Source: Candidatus Hydrogenosomobacter endosymbioticus
GTDB lineage: Bacteria > Pseudomonadota > Alphaproteobacteria > Holosporales > GW7
DNA: 64,000 nt
Reading direction: 5' to 3'
NCBI RefSeq assembly: GCF_021654655.1
Contig: NZ_AP025225.1
Coordinates: forward strand, 186,001 to 250,000
In this document: positions 10,048 to 18,084 of the stretch, in pieces
How positions within the stretch are numbered: the first letter of the stretch is position 1
Layout of the letters: every line of letters starts with the position of its first letter
Made by a program: the position numbers and the translations under genes
The notes under the pieces: model-generated
What the model saw: the letters and a program-made list of their open reading frames with translations, nothing else
The model's database searches: none
What the model was told of the DNA's origin: nothing

Positions 10048-10362
10048 ATGAAAAAAATAGCTTTTCTTATATTTTTAGCGCAGTTTTGTTGCGATGCTTT
10101 TGCGACGTGCCCAGTAGAACTTAACAGTGAGTTGAGCTCAAAGGTGCTTTTGGCTCCGGTCGGAAGCGGAATAGAAACTGACGATGGAGAGTTTGTCATA
10201 AAACAAAAGAGAATAGAAATGGTTCCAGCAATTCCTGGTATTGGTCTCAGAACTATAACAGGAACTGCCGTAGTGGATCATTTAAATAACGACGATGCGT
10301 GCTCATACCAGATATCAGACGGAACACGAGACATAGCCTATGTTGAGCTGGTTGGATACTAA
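10048..10362 (+). CDS. small secreted protein, unknown function
   Basis: The start chosen gives MKKIAFLIFLAQFCCDAFA, a textbook signal peptide with cleavage likely after AFA. An upstream GTG/ATG at 10024 would add eight residues. The mature part is about 85 residues with two cysteines (ATCPVEL and DDACSYQ), which could form one disulfide in the periplasm. I do not recognise the family. It is divergent from hisS and converges on mlaC; neither neighbour suggests a role. Confidence 0.65.
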   Translation: MKKIAFLIFLAQFCCDAFATCPVELNSELSSKVLLAPVGSGIETDDGEFVIKQKRIEMVPAIPGIGLRTITGTAVVDHLNNDDACSYQISDGTRDIAYVELVGY

Positions 10363-10427
10363 TGACCAGCAGAAGCGAAAAGCTCACAAGATGTCGAATT
10401 TCGCTGCAGCACATGAAAGAACAAAGC

Positions 10428-11078
10428 TCAATGGCTCTTCACTCTACCCTCCAGAAGTTTGATAAAAGAGTCTATGTTGTTGTTAGTTGATCTAAGCATG
10501 CTTTGGTATTCTGTTCTTTTTGCGCTTATAACGCTGCCACAATTTTCAACCGTGATATTGTATATTTTTCCACTTTGAACACACACGAGCCACTGTACGT
10601 TTATCATCTGCCCGTTAGATTTTTGAACTCTGCTATCAACTTGCTGGTCTGAACCTTTTTGCTTTGACGACAAAACCGAAACCTCATACTCAGCTTTGTC
10701 GCAATACTTTCTTAATATGTTGAAATATGTTTTTATGCAGTCTTGTTTGCACAGCTTATAGAATTTTTGTTTTTGGGATTCGCTCGCTCTGCTCATCATG
10801 CGTCCGGAAATGTCTTTGACAAAGCGCTGAGCGTCGAACGAAGAGTCGATTATTTTTGCGAAGTCGGCGATTCCAGAAGGTGAATTTACAGCCCTCACTA
10901 TGTTCGCAGACACCGCTTTTACTATATTTTTTGCCTTCTCCTCGTTTTCGTTGCAGGATTTTGCATTAGAAGCAGAGTAGCATTCGGACTCTGTATAGCA
11001 TGTTGTTGTCAGTAACGCGGCGGCGGTAGCGAATACGCACGACGTAAAAGCGGTTTTGTATACATTGTTTATATTCAT
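10428..11078 (-). CDS. mlaC: MlaC-type periplasmic phospholipid carrier
   Basis: Periplasmic lipid-binding protein that shuttles phospholipids between the outer-membrane MlaA complex and the inner-membrane MlaFEDB transporter. The ATG at 11078 is chosen because AGGGAA precedes it at a good distance; the frame extends a little further upstream and would overlap mlaA by 17 bases. A hydrophobic signal segment (FATAAALLTT) is followed by the Tgt2/MlaC fold, with matching blocks FDAQRFVKDISGRMM, ETY-like KTYFNILRKY and a ligand-pocket strand NVQWLVCVQSGKIYNI. mlaA lies directly upstream on the same strand, which supports the call. mlaF is 43 kb away in this window; mlaE and mlaD were not found. 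Confidence 0.85.
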   Translation of the reverse strand: MNINNVYKTAFTSCVFATAAALLTTTCYTESECYSASNAKSCNENEEKAKNIVKAVSANIVRAVNSPSGIADFAKIIDSSFDAQRFVKDISGRMMSRASESQKQKFYKLCKQDCIKTYFNILRKYCDKAEYEVSVLSSKQKGSDQQVDSRVQKSNGQMINVQWLVCVQSGKIYNITVENCGSVISAKRTEYQSMLRSTNNNIDSFIKLLEGRVKSH

Positions 11079-11094
11079 ATGGTTCCCTATAAAC

Positions 11095-11883
11095 TCACTT
11101 GTTCTTTTCATAATAGAATTTCCTCATTATAGCATATGGATCAAAAAATTCTTCTATTTCTTCAATTGCGCCACTATAGGCGTTTCGTCTGTTTATATAG
11201 TCTAGCCCGAATTTTATCGGCTTATATTTCAGCCATTTCATATGTTTTGGATCTAGCACGAATATGTCTATTGCAGCGTCTACGCTCATGCCTAAAGATT
11301 CTCTCGTACAGCTTGGGCCGATGATTGGAATCATTAAAAAGCAGCCCTGCGGAACTCCCCAATGTTTCATTGTTTTTCCAAAACCATCAAATTCTATACG
11401 CAACCCAATTTTGTCGGAAACATCAACAACTCCGCACATACCAAACGTAAGGTTAAGAGCGCTTCTAGTTGTGTGCATGATAGCTTTTTCAAACTCCAGC
11501 TGAAGGAGCGAGTTTACTATGCTGAGATATGAGAATGATAAATCTACAGCATTTGTAATGAATGATTGCACGCAACTCGGTATAAAAAAATCGTAAAATC
11601 CAACTATTGGTCTGATAAATATTTTATCAAAAAACATATTAAATACAAATATTTTCCTATTTATGTCTTCGAAAGGGTCTAGTTGTTCTATTTTATCGTC
11701 TTCTTCATCTGCAACTATGTCTGTTTCTTCTTTTACAGAATCTAGAGCGTTAATAGACTTTGTTTCGAAATTTTGCTCTATTCTAGCTATAGTGTTTTGA
11801 GGGCACCTATCGCAAGCGCACCCGCTGCACATAAGCAAGCCAAGGTACAAGGTTGATAGCAGAAAAAGTTTTGCAGGTGTCAT
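11095..11883 (-). CDS. mlaA: MlaA (VacJ) outer-membrane lipoprotein
   Basis: Outer-membrane ring-shaped lipoprotein that removes misplaced phospholipids from the outer leaflet. The N-terminus is a lipoprotein signal peptide with a lipobox ending in SGC (LLMCSGCACD). The family hallmark DPFEDINRKIFVFN is at about 71-84, followed by a further family block, GVPQGCFLMIPIIGPSC at about 190-206, and SVDAAID. An acidic linker (VADEEDDKIEQLD) separates the lipid anchor from the domain. The downstream gene is mlaC on the same strand with nearly no gap, so they form an operon, with pssA just upstream. Confidence 0.93.
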   Translation of the reverse strand: MTPAKLFLLSTLYLGLLMCSGCACDRCPQNTIARIEQNFETKSINALDSVKEETDIVADEEDDKIEQLDPFEDINRKIFVFNMFFDKIFIRPIVGFYDFFIPSCVQSFITNAVDLSFSYLSIVNSLLQLEFEKAIMHTTRSALNLTFGMCGVVDVSDKIGLRIEFDGFGKTMKHWGVPQGCFLMIPIIGPSCTRESLGMSVDAAIDIFVLDPKHMKWLKYKPIKFGLDYINRRNAYSGAIEEIEEFFDPYAIMRKFYYEKNK

Positions 11884-11909
11884 TTGAAGCGCTATTGCAG
11901 TTTTCTCTC

Positions 11910-12794
11910 TTAACTAAATTTACCACCAGGTTTAGTTAGCATATGGTTAACATTGTCAAAATATAGCTTCCCATATTTCTTGTAAAACGAGAAACAGCTT
12001 ATAGGTATTGAGGCGACGTAAGCGACAGCAAGAGACAGCGCGCTTTCCCATGGAGCAGCTATAAGGCTTGCCGTAATTGCTATCATGCTGACTAGAAACA
12101 GCCATATGTGCGAATGATCTATAGATATTTTCTTAAACACAAATGTTGGTATTTTGCTTATCATAAGAACAGCGCTTAAAATCACGCAAAAAGCGCAAAC
12201 ATACGCAGGCGCGCACAACAAATCAGGAGATTGTAGCAAGCCTGTTTGTCTGCTGCTAAAAGAAAATTCAAACATAAATGGCAAAATAGCAATAACTGCT
12301 CCACCTGGTGCCGGCACCCCAACAGAGAATGTTGCGGCCCTGTTGTCTGGAAACTTTTTATATGCATTAAATCTCGCAAGCCGAAGAGCACAGCACGCAC
12401 TGAAAAACAAACAGCAGGCCCAACCACTTCTTCCAAATTGATGCAAAGATGCAAGATAAACCAACACTCCTGGAGCAACACCAAAATTCACTAGATCCGC
12501 CAACGAATCTAGCTCCGCTCCAAAATCAGAAGAACTTTTTAGCAAGCGAGCCAACCTTCCATCTATACCATCTAGCAACCCTGCAGCCAACACGCACACT
12601 GTCGCCGCCTCCCAATTGCGAGACAATCCGAAATATATAGCAGTCAATCCTATACACAACGCAACAACGGTAACCGCACTCGGAATTATTTTTCCAATTT
12701 TAGGATGATAATTTTCATTAAGTTTCTTTTTCTTAAATCGACTTATAAATTTCTTGCGTCTTTCTATTTTTTCTATTCTAAATTTAACATTCAT
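11910..12794 (-). CDS. pssA: CDP-diacylglycerol--serine O-phosphatidyltransferase
   Basis: Integral membrane enzyme transferring the phosphatidyl group from CDP-diacylglycerol to serine, the first step toward phosphatidylethanolamine. The CDP-alcohol phosphotransferase signature is visible in LDGIDGRLARLL followed by GAELDSLADLVNFG (D-G-x-x-A-R, then G-x-x-x-D-x-x-x-D). Several hydrophobic segments follow. About 28 basic residues (IEKIERRKKFISRFKKKK) precede the first membrane helix, so the true start may be later than the one given, although the whole frame is open. psd, the usual partner, is not nearby; mlaA-mlaC lie immediately downstream, grouping phospholipid synthesis with phospholipid transport. 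Confidence 0.93.
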   Translation of the reverse strand: MNVKFRIEKIERRKKFISRFKKKKLNENYHPKIGKIIPSAVTVVALCIGLTAIYFGLSRNWEAATVCVLAAGLLDGIDGRLARLLKSSSDFGAELDSLADLVNFGVAPGVLVYLASLHQFGRSGWACCLFFSACCALRLARFNAYKKFPDNRAATFSVGVPAPGGAVIAILPFMFEFSFSSRQTGLLQSPDLLCAPAYVCAFCVILSAVLMISKIPTFVFKKISIDHSHIWLFLVSMIAITASLIAAPWESALSLAVAYVASIPISCFSFYKKYGKLYFDNVNHMLTKPGGKFS

Positions 12795-13074
12795 AAAAAC
12801 CTACTAACTAATCAGCAGCATAGTTATAAGGCCACTTTTTGTAGAGGTAATTATATACGTGATTTATGGTTAGAGGAAGAATATCCAGAAAGAAAACTAT
12901 CTTAAGTTGCAAGAGATTTGGAAAACCATTGATTAACGTGAATTAAACAGGATCAGTGGTAGCGAATGGATGCCGTGGAGTAGCCATTTCATATGTGTTG
13001 CTGTTTTTTATTGCGCATGCATAAACCATGCGATAATTGACTTTTTTCATTTATTTTTGCACAATATAGACTCT

Positions 13075-13151
<77 letters not shown>

Positions 13152-13204
13152 GGTCTTTGTTTTCATATGTAACGTTGTTTTTTATAGTATCGTTGGTCTG
13201 TTTG

Positions 13205-13453
13205 TTAGAATGGCACGCATTTGCCTCCTTTACTTAGGCAGTCGTTTTTTGCTCCCTCTATGTGGTTATCCATTGGCACACAATTTCCTTTTTTTCTGTG
13301 CGTAGAAACCGTAGAATAGGTTTGAGTTCCGTCGGGCATATGGCATACCAAATAGTATTTTTCGTTACATACGCCAGACCCTCCAAAGACTGTGTTACAA
13401 AATGCTATAGAGCAAATTATAACTGAAGCGCTCGCCAATACTTTTTTATTCAT
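13205..13453 (-). CDS. small secreted cysteine-rich protein, copy 1
   Basis: An 82-residue protein with a signal peptide (MNKKVLASASVIICSIAF, cleavage likely near VFGG) and a mature part of about 57 residues containing five cysteines. The pattern is CN-x3-YL-x-C, then GNCVP, then GA-x-N-x-C-x3-GG-x-C. The same spacing and flanking residues occur in the neighbour at 13498-13806, so the two are tandem paralogues. GGAGAAAAACT precedes the ATG as ribosome-binding site. I do not recognise the family. The disulfide-compatible layout and secretion suggest a stable extracytoplasmic protein; whether it meets the host is not shown. Confidence 0.7.
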   Translation of the reverse strand: MNKKVLASASVIICSIAFCNTVFGGSGVCNEKYYLVCHMPDGTQTYSTVSTHRKKGNCVPMDNHIEGAKNDCLSKGGKCVPF

Positions 13454-13497
13454 AGTTTTTCTCCGTGGTGCTTACATTTTTAGATTGCACAGCTTAA

Positions 13498-13806
13498 TTA
13501 AGCATCTTTGTTAGTGACATTTGTGCACGTTCCTCCGGGTTTATTGCACGTTCCTCCTGCATTTACGCAGCTGTTTTGTGCCCCGCTAACTCTTCCTGGA
13601 ATTGGCACGCAATTTCCGTGAGATCTTTCCTGCGGAACTCTATAGACTATTTCCTCATAATCTGAGTTTCTGTTATTCCAATCTGCTGGTTTAAAACAAT
13701 GCAAGTAAGAGTGGTTGTTGCATGGACCGATCCCTGCCGATGAAACGCCAGATACCGCAAGAGCCGCTATTGCGCAAAAAGCTGTGAATAATGTTTTGCT
13801 TTTCAT
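13498..13806 (-). CDS. small secreted cysteine-rich protein, copy 2
   Basis: 102 residues: signal peptide MKSKTLFTAFCAIAALAVSG with cleavage after VSSA, then about 78 mature residues with six cysteines. It shares CN-x3-YL-x-C, GNCVP and GA-x-N-x-C-x3-GG-x-C with copy 1 and ends with an extra short duplication, GGTCNKPGGTC. GGAGAAAAATAT precedes the ATG, similar to the leader of copy 1. The two genes are 44 bases apart on the same strand and probably form one transcript. Confidence 0.72.
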   Translation of the reverse strand: MKSKTLFTAFCAIAALAVSGVSSAGIGPCNNHSYLHCFKPADWNNRNSDYEEIVYRVPQERSHGNCVPIPGRVSGAQNSCVNAGGTCNKPGGTCTNVTNKDA

Positions 13807-14011
13807 ATATTTTTCTCCTTTTTATTTGTTGAATGTGAACAAATATAAAAGTAAACTCATGTAATAAATTATATTTTGCAAACACTAAAAATTAGCTAAA
13901 AAAGAGTTATATATGTCACAGCAAAGCAATTTTGGTGTATAATTTTTTATACGTAGGGGCTTTGTCTAAACGTTTTTTCGTTCTTTAAAAGAAAAAAGGA
14001 GGCGCTTTGCT

Positions 14012-14551
14012 ATGAATCATTTTTGCCAAAGATCAAAAGGAGAAGAGGCTCAAGTTCGCGGATTTTCTGGTAAACTTGGAGAGCTTACAGGAAGCTTAAT
14101 CTCTCCTGTTTTTAAGAAAAAAGATAACGCATATGTGCGCCTCGCATTTGACTGGCCTTTTGTAGTGGGAAAAGACATAGCATCTTATACTTATCCACAT
14201 AGAATAAAGAGCGATGGACTTGATAGTGTTTTCCATATATTAGTGCTACAAGAGAGGATTTTAGATGCGCTACATCAAACTCATCAGATTCTCGAAAGAA
14301 CAAATGGATACTTTGGGTATATGGCTGTGAACAAGGTTGTATGTAAAAAAACCAGCATTATCTGTGCGTATAATGGATTGGATAATAGGTCTTGCTATAA
14401 TAAAAAATCAGTTTTTTCGATAGACAAGCAAAAAGGTGGCTATTCAGATATGCCAAGAGATGTCCAAAAAAGGTTTTTGCATTCTAGTAAGGATAGTTTT
14501 CTTGACGATAAACTCAGGTCTTTTGCTGAAATTGTTTGTAGAGCAACTTAA
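14012..14551 (+). CDS. DUF721/DciA-like protein
   Basis: The N-terminal 105 residues match the DUF721 family as it appears in alphaproteobacteria: KLGELTGSLISPVFKKK, then FDWPFVVGKDIASYTYP and RIKSDGL, and finally ILERTNGYFGYMAVNKV. DciA members of this family help load the replicative helicase DnaB in bacteria without DnaC; that role is inherited from the family, not shown here. The C-terminal 70 residues are polar and not recognised. AGGAGG precedes the start by about nine bases. It stands alone between the cysteine-rich pair and a transporter on the opposite strand. Confidence 0.82.
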   Translation: MNHFCQRSKGEEAQVRGFSGKLGELTGSLISPVFKKKDNAYVRLAFDWPFVVGKDIASYTYPHRIKSDGLDSVFHILVLQERILDALHQTHQILERTNGYFGYMAVNKVVCKKTSIICAYNGLDNRSCYNKKSVFSIDKQKGGYSDMPRDVQKRFLHSSKDSFLDDKLRSFAEIVCRAT

Positions 14552-14615
14552 ACAAGAACGCATTTGTTGTTGCTTGAGTTACATCAGGGTCTGTAATTGT
14601 AGTGACTAGTTTGAG

Positions 14616-16016
14616 TTATTTGCAGCATACAAACAAAATAGCTGTAAGAAGGACAAACAGAGGAGTCAAACACACGATAGCCCATTTTGAATATGCTATA
14701 AACGACGGCATTTTGACGCCCCTTTGCTCTGAGACCGCTTTTACAAGAAGGTTTGGAGAGTTTCCTATGTAAGTGAGAGCTCCCATAAATACAGATCCGC
14801 AAGATATGGCTTTTAGCAGTATCTTATTACTTTCAATATCTATAAGTGCCGCCTTTCCTCCTGCAGCGTGAAACATCAGAAGGTATGTTGGAGCATTGTC
14901 CAATATACTAGACAATATGCCGGTTATCCAAAAATACAGCGCTGGCCTCAGTGGACCGCTATCGTTCAGAATGCTAAAAACCCCGACTGCCTTGCAGCTG
15001 CTGATATATTCTACAACTGGCATAGCCGTTATGAATACACCAAGAAATATCATTCCTACTTCCTTAAGCGGCTCTGAAGAAAACCTGTTAAATTTTCTAT
15101 TTTTCCTGCTTCCAAACCTAAAAACCAGCGCAGCAATTACTAACAGTAAAAAATTTCTCAGCATAGAAATAACGCTTAGGGAAATGGTGCTTGATATCTT
15201 CAGTTGTTTTATTGTGATTATTTCAGACCCTATAGTAATAAGAGCAACAACTGGAAACAACGCCATATACGCTATTCCAGACACAGCAACAGATTTATCG
15301 GCAGAAGAAAGTTCTCTATCTGCTTTCGGCTTTTGGATGCGCTCTTTTTTATACAGCTTTTTGTCCAGCGCCCAGTAACCGGTTAAAAGAGGAACGAGAA
15401 CGATTGACATCGGAAGAAACAGGTTTTTGAAAGGCCAGAAGAAGTTGACTCCATTCAAAAATCCTACAAAAAGCGGAGGATCTCCAAGTGGAGAAAGGCA
15501 CCCACCAATATTAGAAACTGCAAATATAAAGCACAACACTGTGTGCGCTTTATTCCTCCTGCTCCCGTTTATTTGCAAAAGAGGCGTTATAAGAACTATA
15601 GAAGCACCAGTTGTTCCCATAACAGACGACAAAATAGCCCCCAAAGATATGATAGAGACATTCATAGCTGGAGTTGCGGCGTAAATTCCTTTAACATCTA
15701 TCACTATATGTGAAGCGATTATATATAATGCTGATATAAGCAAAATAAAAGGTATATAATCATGAGTTATAGTTTGTATTATAAGATAAAATAGCTGTTT
15801 ATAATCGCATAAAATAGAAAAAAATATTACAGAAGCAATACAATAAAGCGCTATAACAAGAGTTCTGTTTTTATGCCAAAATTTTTCAAAAAAAGATGGT
15901 ACAACAGAAATTACTAACAAAAATGCAAAAAAAGGTAGGCATGCCGAAGCAGAAAAGTTACTAAGGTGTTTTGCACAATCGTAAAAATACAACACAAGCA
16001 GAAACAGCGAAAACAA
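14616..16016 (-). CDS. CitMHS/NhaD-type membrane transporter, probable Na+/H+ antiporter
   Basis: Polytopic inner-membrane protein of 466 residues with about 11-13 hydrophobic segments. The motif GTTGASIVLITPLLQ followed by NIGGCLSPLGDPPLFVGFL is the hallmark of the putative citrate/sodium:proton antiporter family often annotated NhaD-like; a second conserved block is SSILDNAPTYLLMFHAAGG. Family members exchange Na+ for protons or carry organic anions, and the sequence alone does not decide which. The gene ends shortly after the DciA-like gene on the opposite strand and starts back to back with tsf. Confidence 0.82.
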   Translation of the reverse strand: MFSLFLLVLYFYDCAKHLSNFSASACLPFFAFLLVISVVPSFFEKFWHKNRTLVIALYCIASVIFFSILCDYKQLFYLIIQTITHDYIPFILLISALYIIASHIVIDVKGIYAATPAMNVSIISLGAILSSVMGTTGASIVLITPLLQINGSRRNKAHTVLCFIFAVSNIGGCLSPLGDPPLFVGFLNGVNFFWPFKNLFLPMSIVLVPLLTGYWALDKKLYKKERIQKPKADRELSSADKSVAVSGIAYMALFPVVALITIGSEIITIKQLKISSTISLSVISMLRNFLLLVIAALVFRFGSRKNRKFNRFSSEPLKEVGMIFLGVFITAMPVVEYISSCKAVGVFSILNDSGPLRPALYFWITGILSSILDNAPTYLLMFHAAGGKAALIDIESNKILLKAISCGSVFMGALTYIGNSPNLLVKAVSEQRGVKMPSFIAYSKWAIVCLTPLFVLLTAILFVCCK

Positions 16017-16100
16017 TCACACAAATACACTCCCATTATTTCTCTCCAAAAGCAACGAAAATAAATGTTTTGCTAGATAGAACGCTTGGAATTCGCTGTG

Positions 16101-16129
16101 TTAACAAAATATGCAAAAAAGTGTAGCAT
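16101..16129 (+). promoter_or_regulatory. predicted tsf-pyrH promoter
   Basis: TTAACA at 16101-16106, a 17-base spacer and TAGCAT at 16124-16129 form a good sigma-70-type promoter. Transcription would begin near 16136, leaving a leader of about 27 bases before ATG 16163. Confidence 0.6.
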
Positions 16130-16162
16130 CATCTCAGGTGACTTAACATGAAGAGATTTGTA

Positions 16163-17065
16163 ATGGTTTCATCTGAATCTGTGAAAAAGCTAAGAGAAAT
16201 GACTGGTGCCGGCATGATGGCGTGTAAGCAAGCGCTAGAGAGTTCTGGAGGGAGAATGGAAGACGCAGTGCAGTGGCTGCGTAAGAAGGGGCTTGCATCT
16301 GCTGGCAAAAAAGCAGATAGGGCGGCTAATGAAGGTTTGATTGGCGTAGCCGTTGATGGCGAATATGGCGTTGCGGTAGAAATAAACTCTGAGACAGATT
16401 TTGTCGCTAGAAATGAAGAGTTTAAAAAATTTGCATCGTCTGTTGTTGGAGTCGCTCTTAAAAATAGGGTAAAGTCTGTGGCTGAGCTGATGGAGTGTCC
16501 TATTTCTGGCTCAACTAAAGTAAACGATGCTCTTCTTGAGCTAATATCGAAGGTTGGCGAGAACATAGTGATAAAGCGCGTTAAAACAGCGTGTGCACAG
16601 GGTGGTGTTGTCGCGTCTTATGTCCATGGGACAGTTGGAGAGTCTTTAGGTCGAATGGTTGCGCTTGTCGCGCTTAAGTCGAGTGCAGGCTCAGATTCTC
16701 TTATGGAGATAGGAAGAGACGTCGCAATGCATGTTGTTGCTGCTAGGCCTAGATTTTTGAATATCTCGAGCGTTCCTTCCGATATAGTAGAAAAAGAGAC
16801 TGCTATGCTTCGTGAACAGGCTTCTGGTTCTAATAAGCCGGAAGCTATAGTTGATAAAATGATTCAAGGGAGAATTTCCAAGTTCTTTAATGAAATCGTC
16901 TTGGAAGAACAAAGTTTTGTGAAGGATCCGGAAATATCTGTCAGAGGTTTTGTTGATGAGCGTGGAAAAAAGCTAGGACATAAGATAGTTCTTGTTGATT
17001 TTTTTGGTATGTCTGTTGGCGAGACTGCTGGAGAAAGCGGAACCTCTTGTTGCGGTAAATGTTAG
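16163..17065 (+). CDS. tsf: translation elongation factor Ts
   Basis: Guanine-nucleotide exchange factor for EF-Tu. The UBA-like N-terminus reads VKKLREMTGAGMMACKQAL, the conserved EINSETDFVARNEEF block that contacts EF-Tu is at about 75-90, and the C-terminal module is complete. I chose the ATG at 16163, which gives the canonical MVSSESVKKLRE and suits the predicted transcription start near 16136; ATG 16148 would add five residues and lies only about 12 bases from that start. The protein ends in an unusual cysteine-bearing tail (GESGTSCCGKC). pyrH follows after 33 bases on the same strand. rpsB, the normal upstream neighbour, is absent and replaced by an opposed transporter gene. Confidence 0.96.
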   Translation: MVSSESVKKLREMTGAGMMACKQALESSGGRMEDAVQWLRKKGLASAGKKADRAANEGLIGVAVDGEYGVAVEINSETDFVARNEEFKKFASSVVGVALKNRVKSVAELMECPISGSTKVNDALLELISKVGENIVIKRVKTACAQGGVVASYVHGTVGESLGRMVALVALKSSAGSDSLMEIGRDVAMHVVAARPRFLNISSVPSDIVEKETAMLREQASGSNKPEAIVDKMIQGRISKFFNEIVLEEQSFVKDPEISVRGFVDERGKKLGHKIVLVDFFGMSVGETAGESGTSCCGKC

Positions 17066-17098
17066 CGCTATAAAGTTGCGCTTGGAGAGTGATTGTTT

Positions 17099-17794
17099 AT
17101 GTCGGGATATAGGCGAGTTCTTCTAAAGATATCTGGTGAAGCTCTTATGGGAAGTCTTCCTTTTGGATTTTGCCCAAATGCTCTTACTGATGTATGCGCT
17201 AGGCTGTGTTCTGTTAACTCGTGCGAAGTTGCAGTTGTTATAGGAGCGGGAAATTTGTTTAGAGGCGGAAGGTGTTCTCATATAAGCAGATTTTCCGCTG
17301 ATCAAATTGGAATGCTTGCAACAGTTATGAATGCCGTTTCTTTGCGTGACGGTATGCGTTCTTTCGGCAAACGCGCTCGAGTATTTAGCACGTGTTTTTA
17401 TGCCAGCAACATATGTGAAGGGTATTCTATAGATAGAGCTGCGGCTGCACTTAGCGATGGAGAGATAGCTGTGTGCGCTGGAGGGACCGGAGCCCCTTTT
17501 TTTACCACAGACACCGCTGCGGTTTTGCGTGCGTGCGAGCTTAGTTGTGATGCCGTTTTCAAGTGGACCAATGTTGATGGGGTATATAGCGCTGATCCGA
17601 AAAAGTATGCGGACGCGGAATTTTATCCGAAACTTTCATATCAAGAAGCTTTGGACAAAAAGCTCGGTGTCATGGACCTTACGGCGATCACGATGGCGTG
17701 GGAAAACAACATGCCAATAGTTGTGTTTAGTCCATCAAAAAATTTGTCTGACGATATTGCGCTCAAAAATAAGTGTTCTGTCATAGGCGCTTAG
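17099..17794 (+). CDS. pyrH: UMP kinase
   Basis: Amino acid kinase-fold enzyme phosphorylating UMP to UDP for pyrimidine nucleotide synthesis. It begins YRRVLLKISGEALMG, the family signature; other blocks are VVIGAGNLFRGG and CAGGTGAPFFTTDTAAVLRA, and VFKWTNVDGVYSADPKK near the active site. ATG 17099 is chosen over TTG 17093 because GGAGAG lies nine bases upstream. The length of 231 residues is normal. It shares the tsf transcript; frr, which often follows, is not present. Confidence 0.96.
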   Translation: MSGYRRVLLKISGEALMGSLPFGFCPNALTDVCARLCSVNSCEVAVVIGAGNLFRGGRCSHISRFSADQIGMLATVMNAVSLRDGMRSFGKRARVFSTCFYASNICEGYSIDRAAAALSDGEIAVCAGGTGAPFFTTDTAAVLRACELSCDAVFKWTNVDGVYSADPKKYADAEFYPKLSYQEALDKKLGVMDLTAITMAWENNMPIVVFSPSKNLSDDIALKNKCSVIGA

Positions 17795-18084
17795 ATTGAA
17801 GACTAGATTTTACTGCTGAAGCACGATATAAACTAGGAACCATTACGCGTAAGGCATTTGACTTATATAACACGTTCAAGTTCGTCTGCGTTCGGTATTC
17901 AGACAGCCGGCAGCGCTAGTCTTGAAACAACCTCGACGCGAATAAGAGCTTAGGAACATAGCGCCCACAAACCGCAAACACGTATTCCTAAATCGACACG
18001 CCCCCTTCCCTTTTCAAATCACCCACCATCTAAGCGACAATAGAAAAGCGGTGATAAAAACTGTACATATGACGAAGAATATAT

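Noticed and set aside
14191-14199. Perfect DnaA box TTATCCACA (also near 3822)
   Set aside because: Single boxes inside coding sequence, no cluster and no AT-rich unwinding region, so not evidence for an origin.
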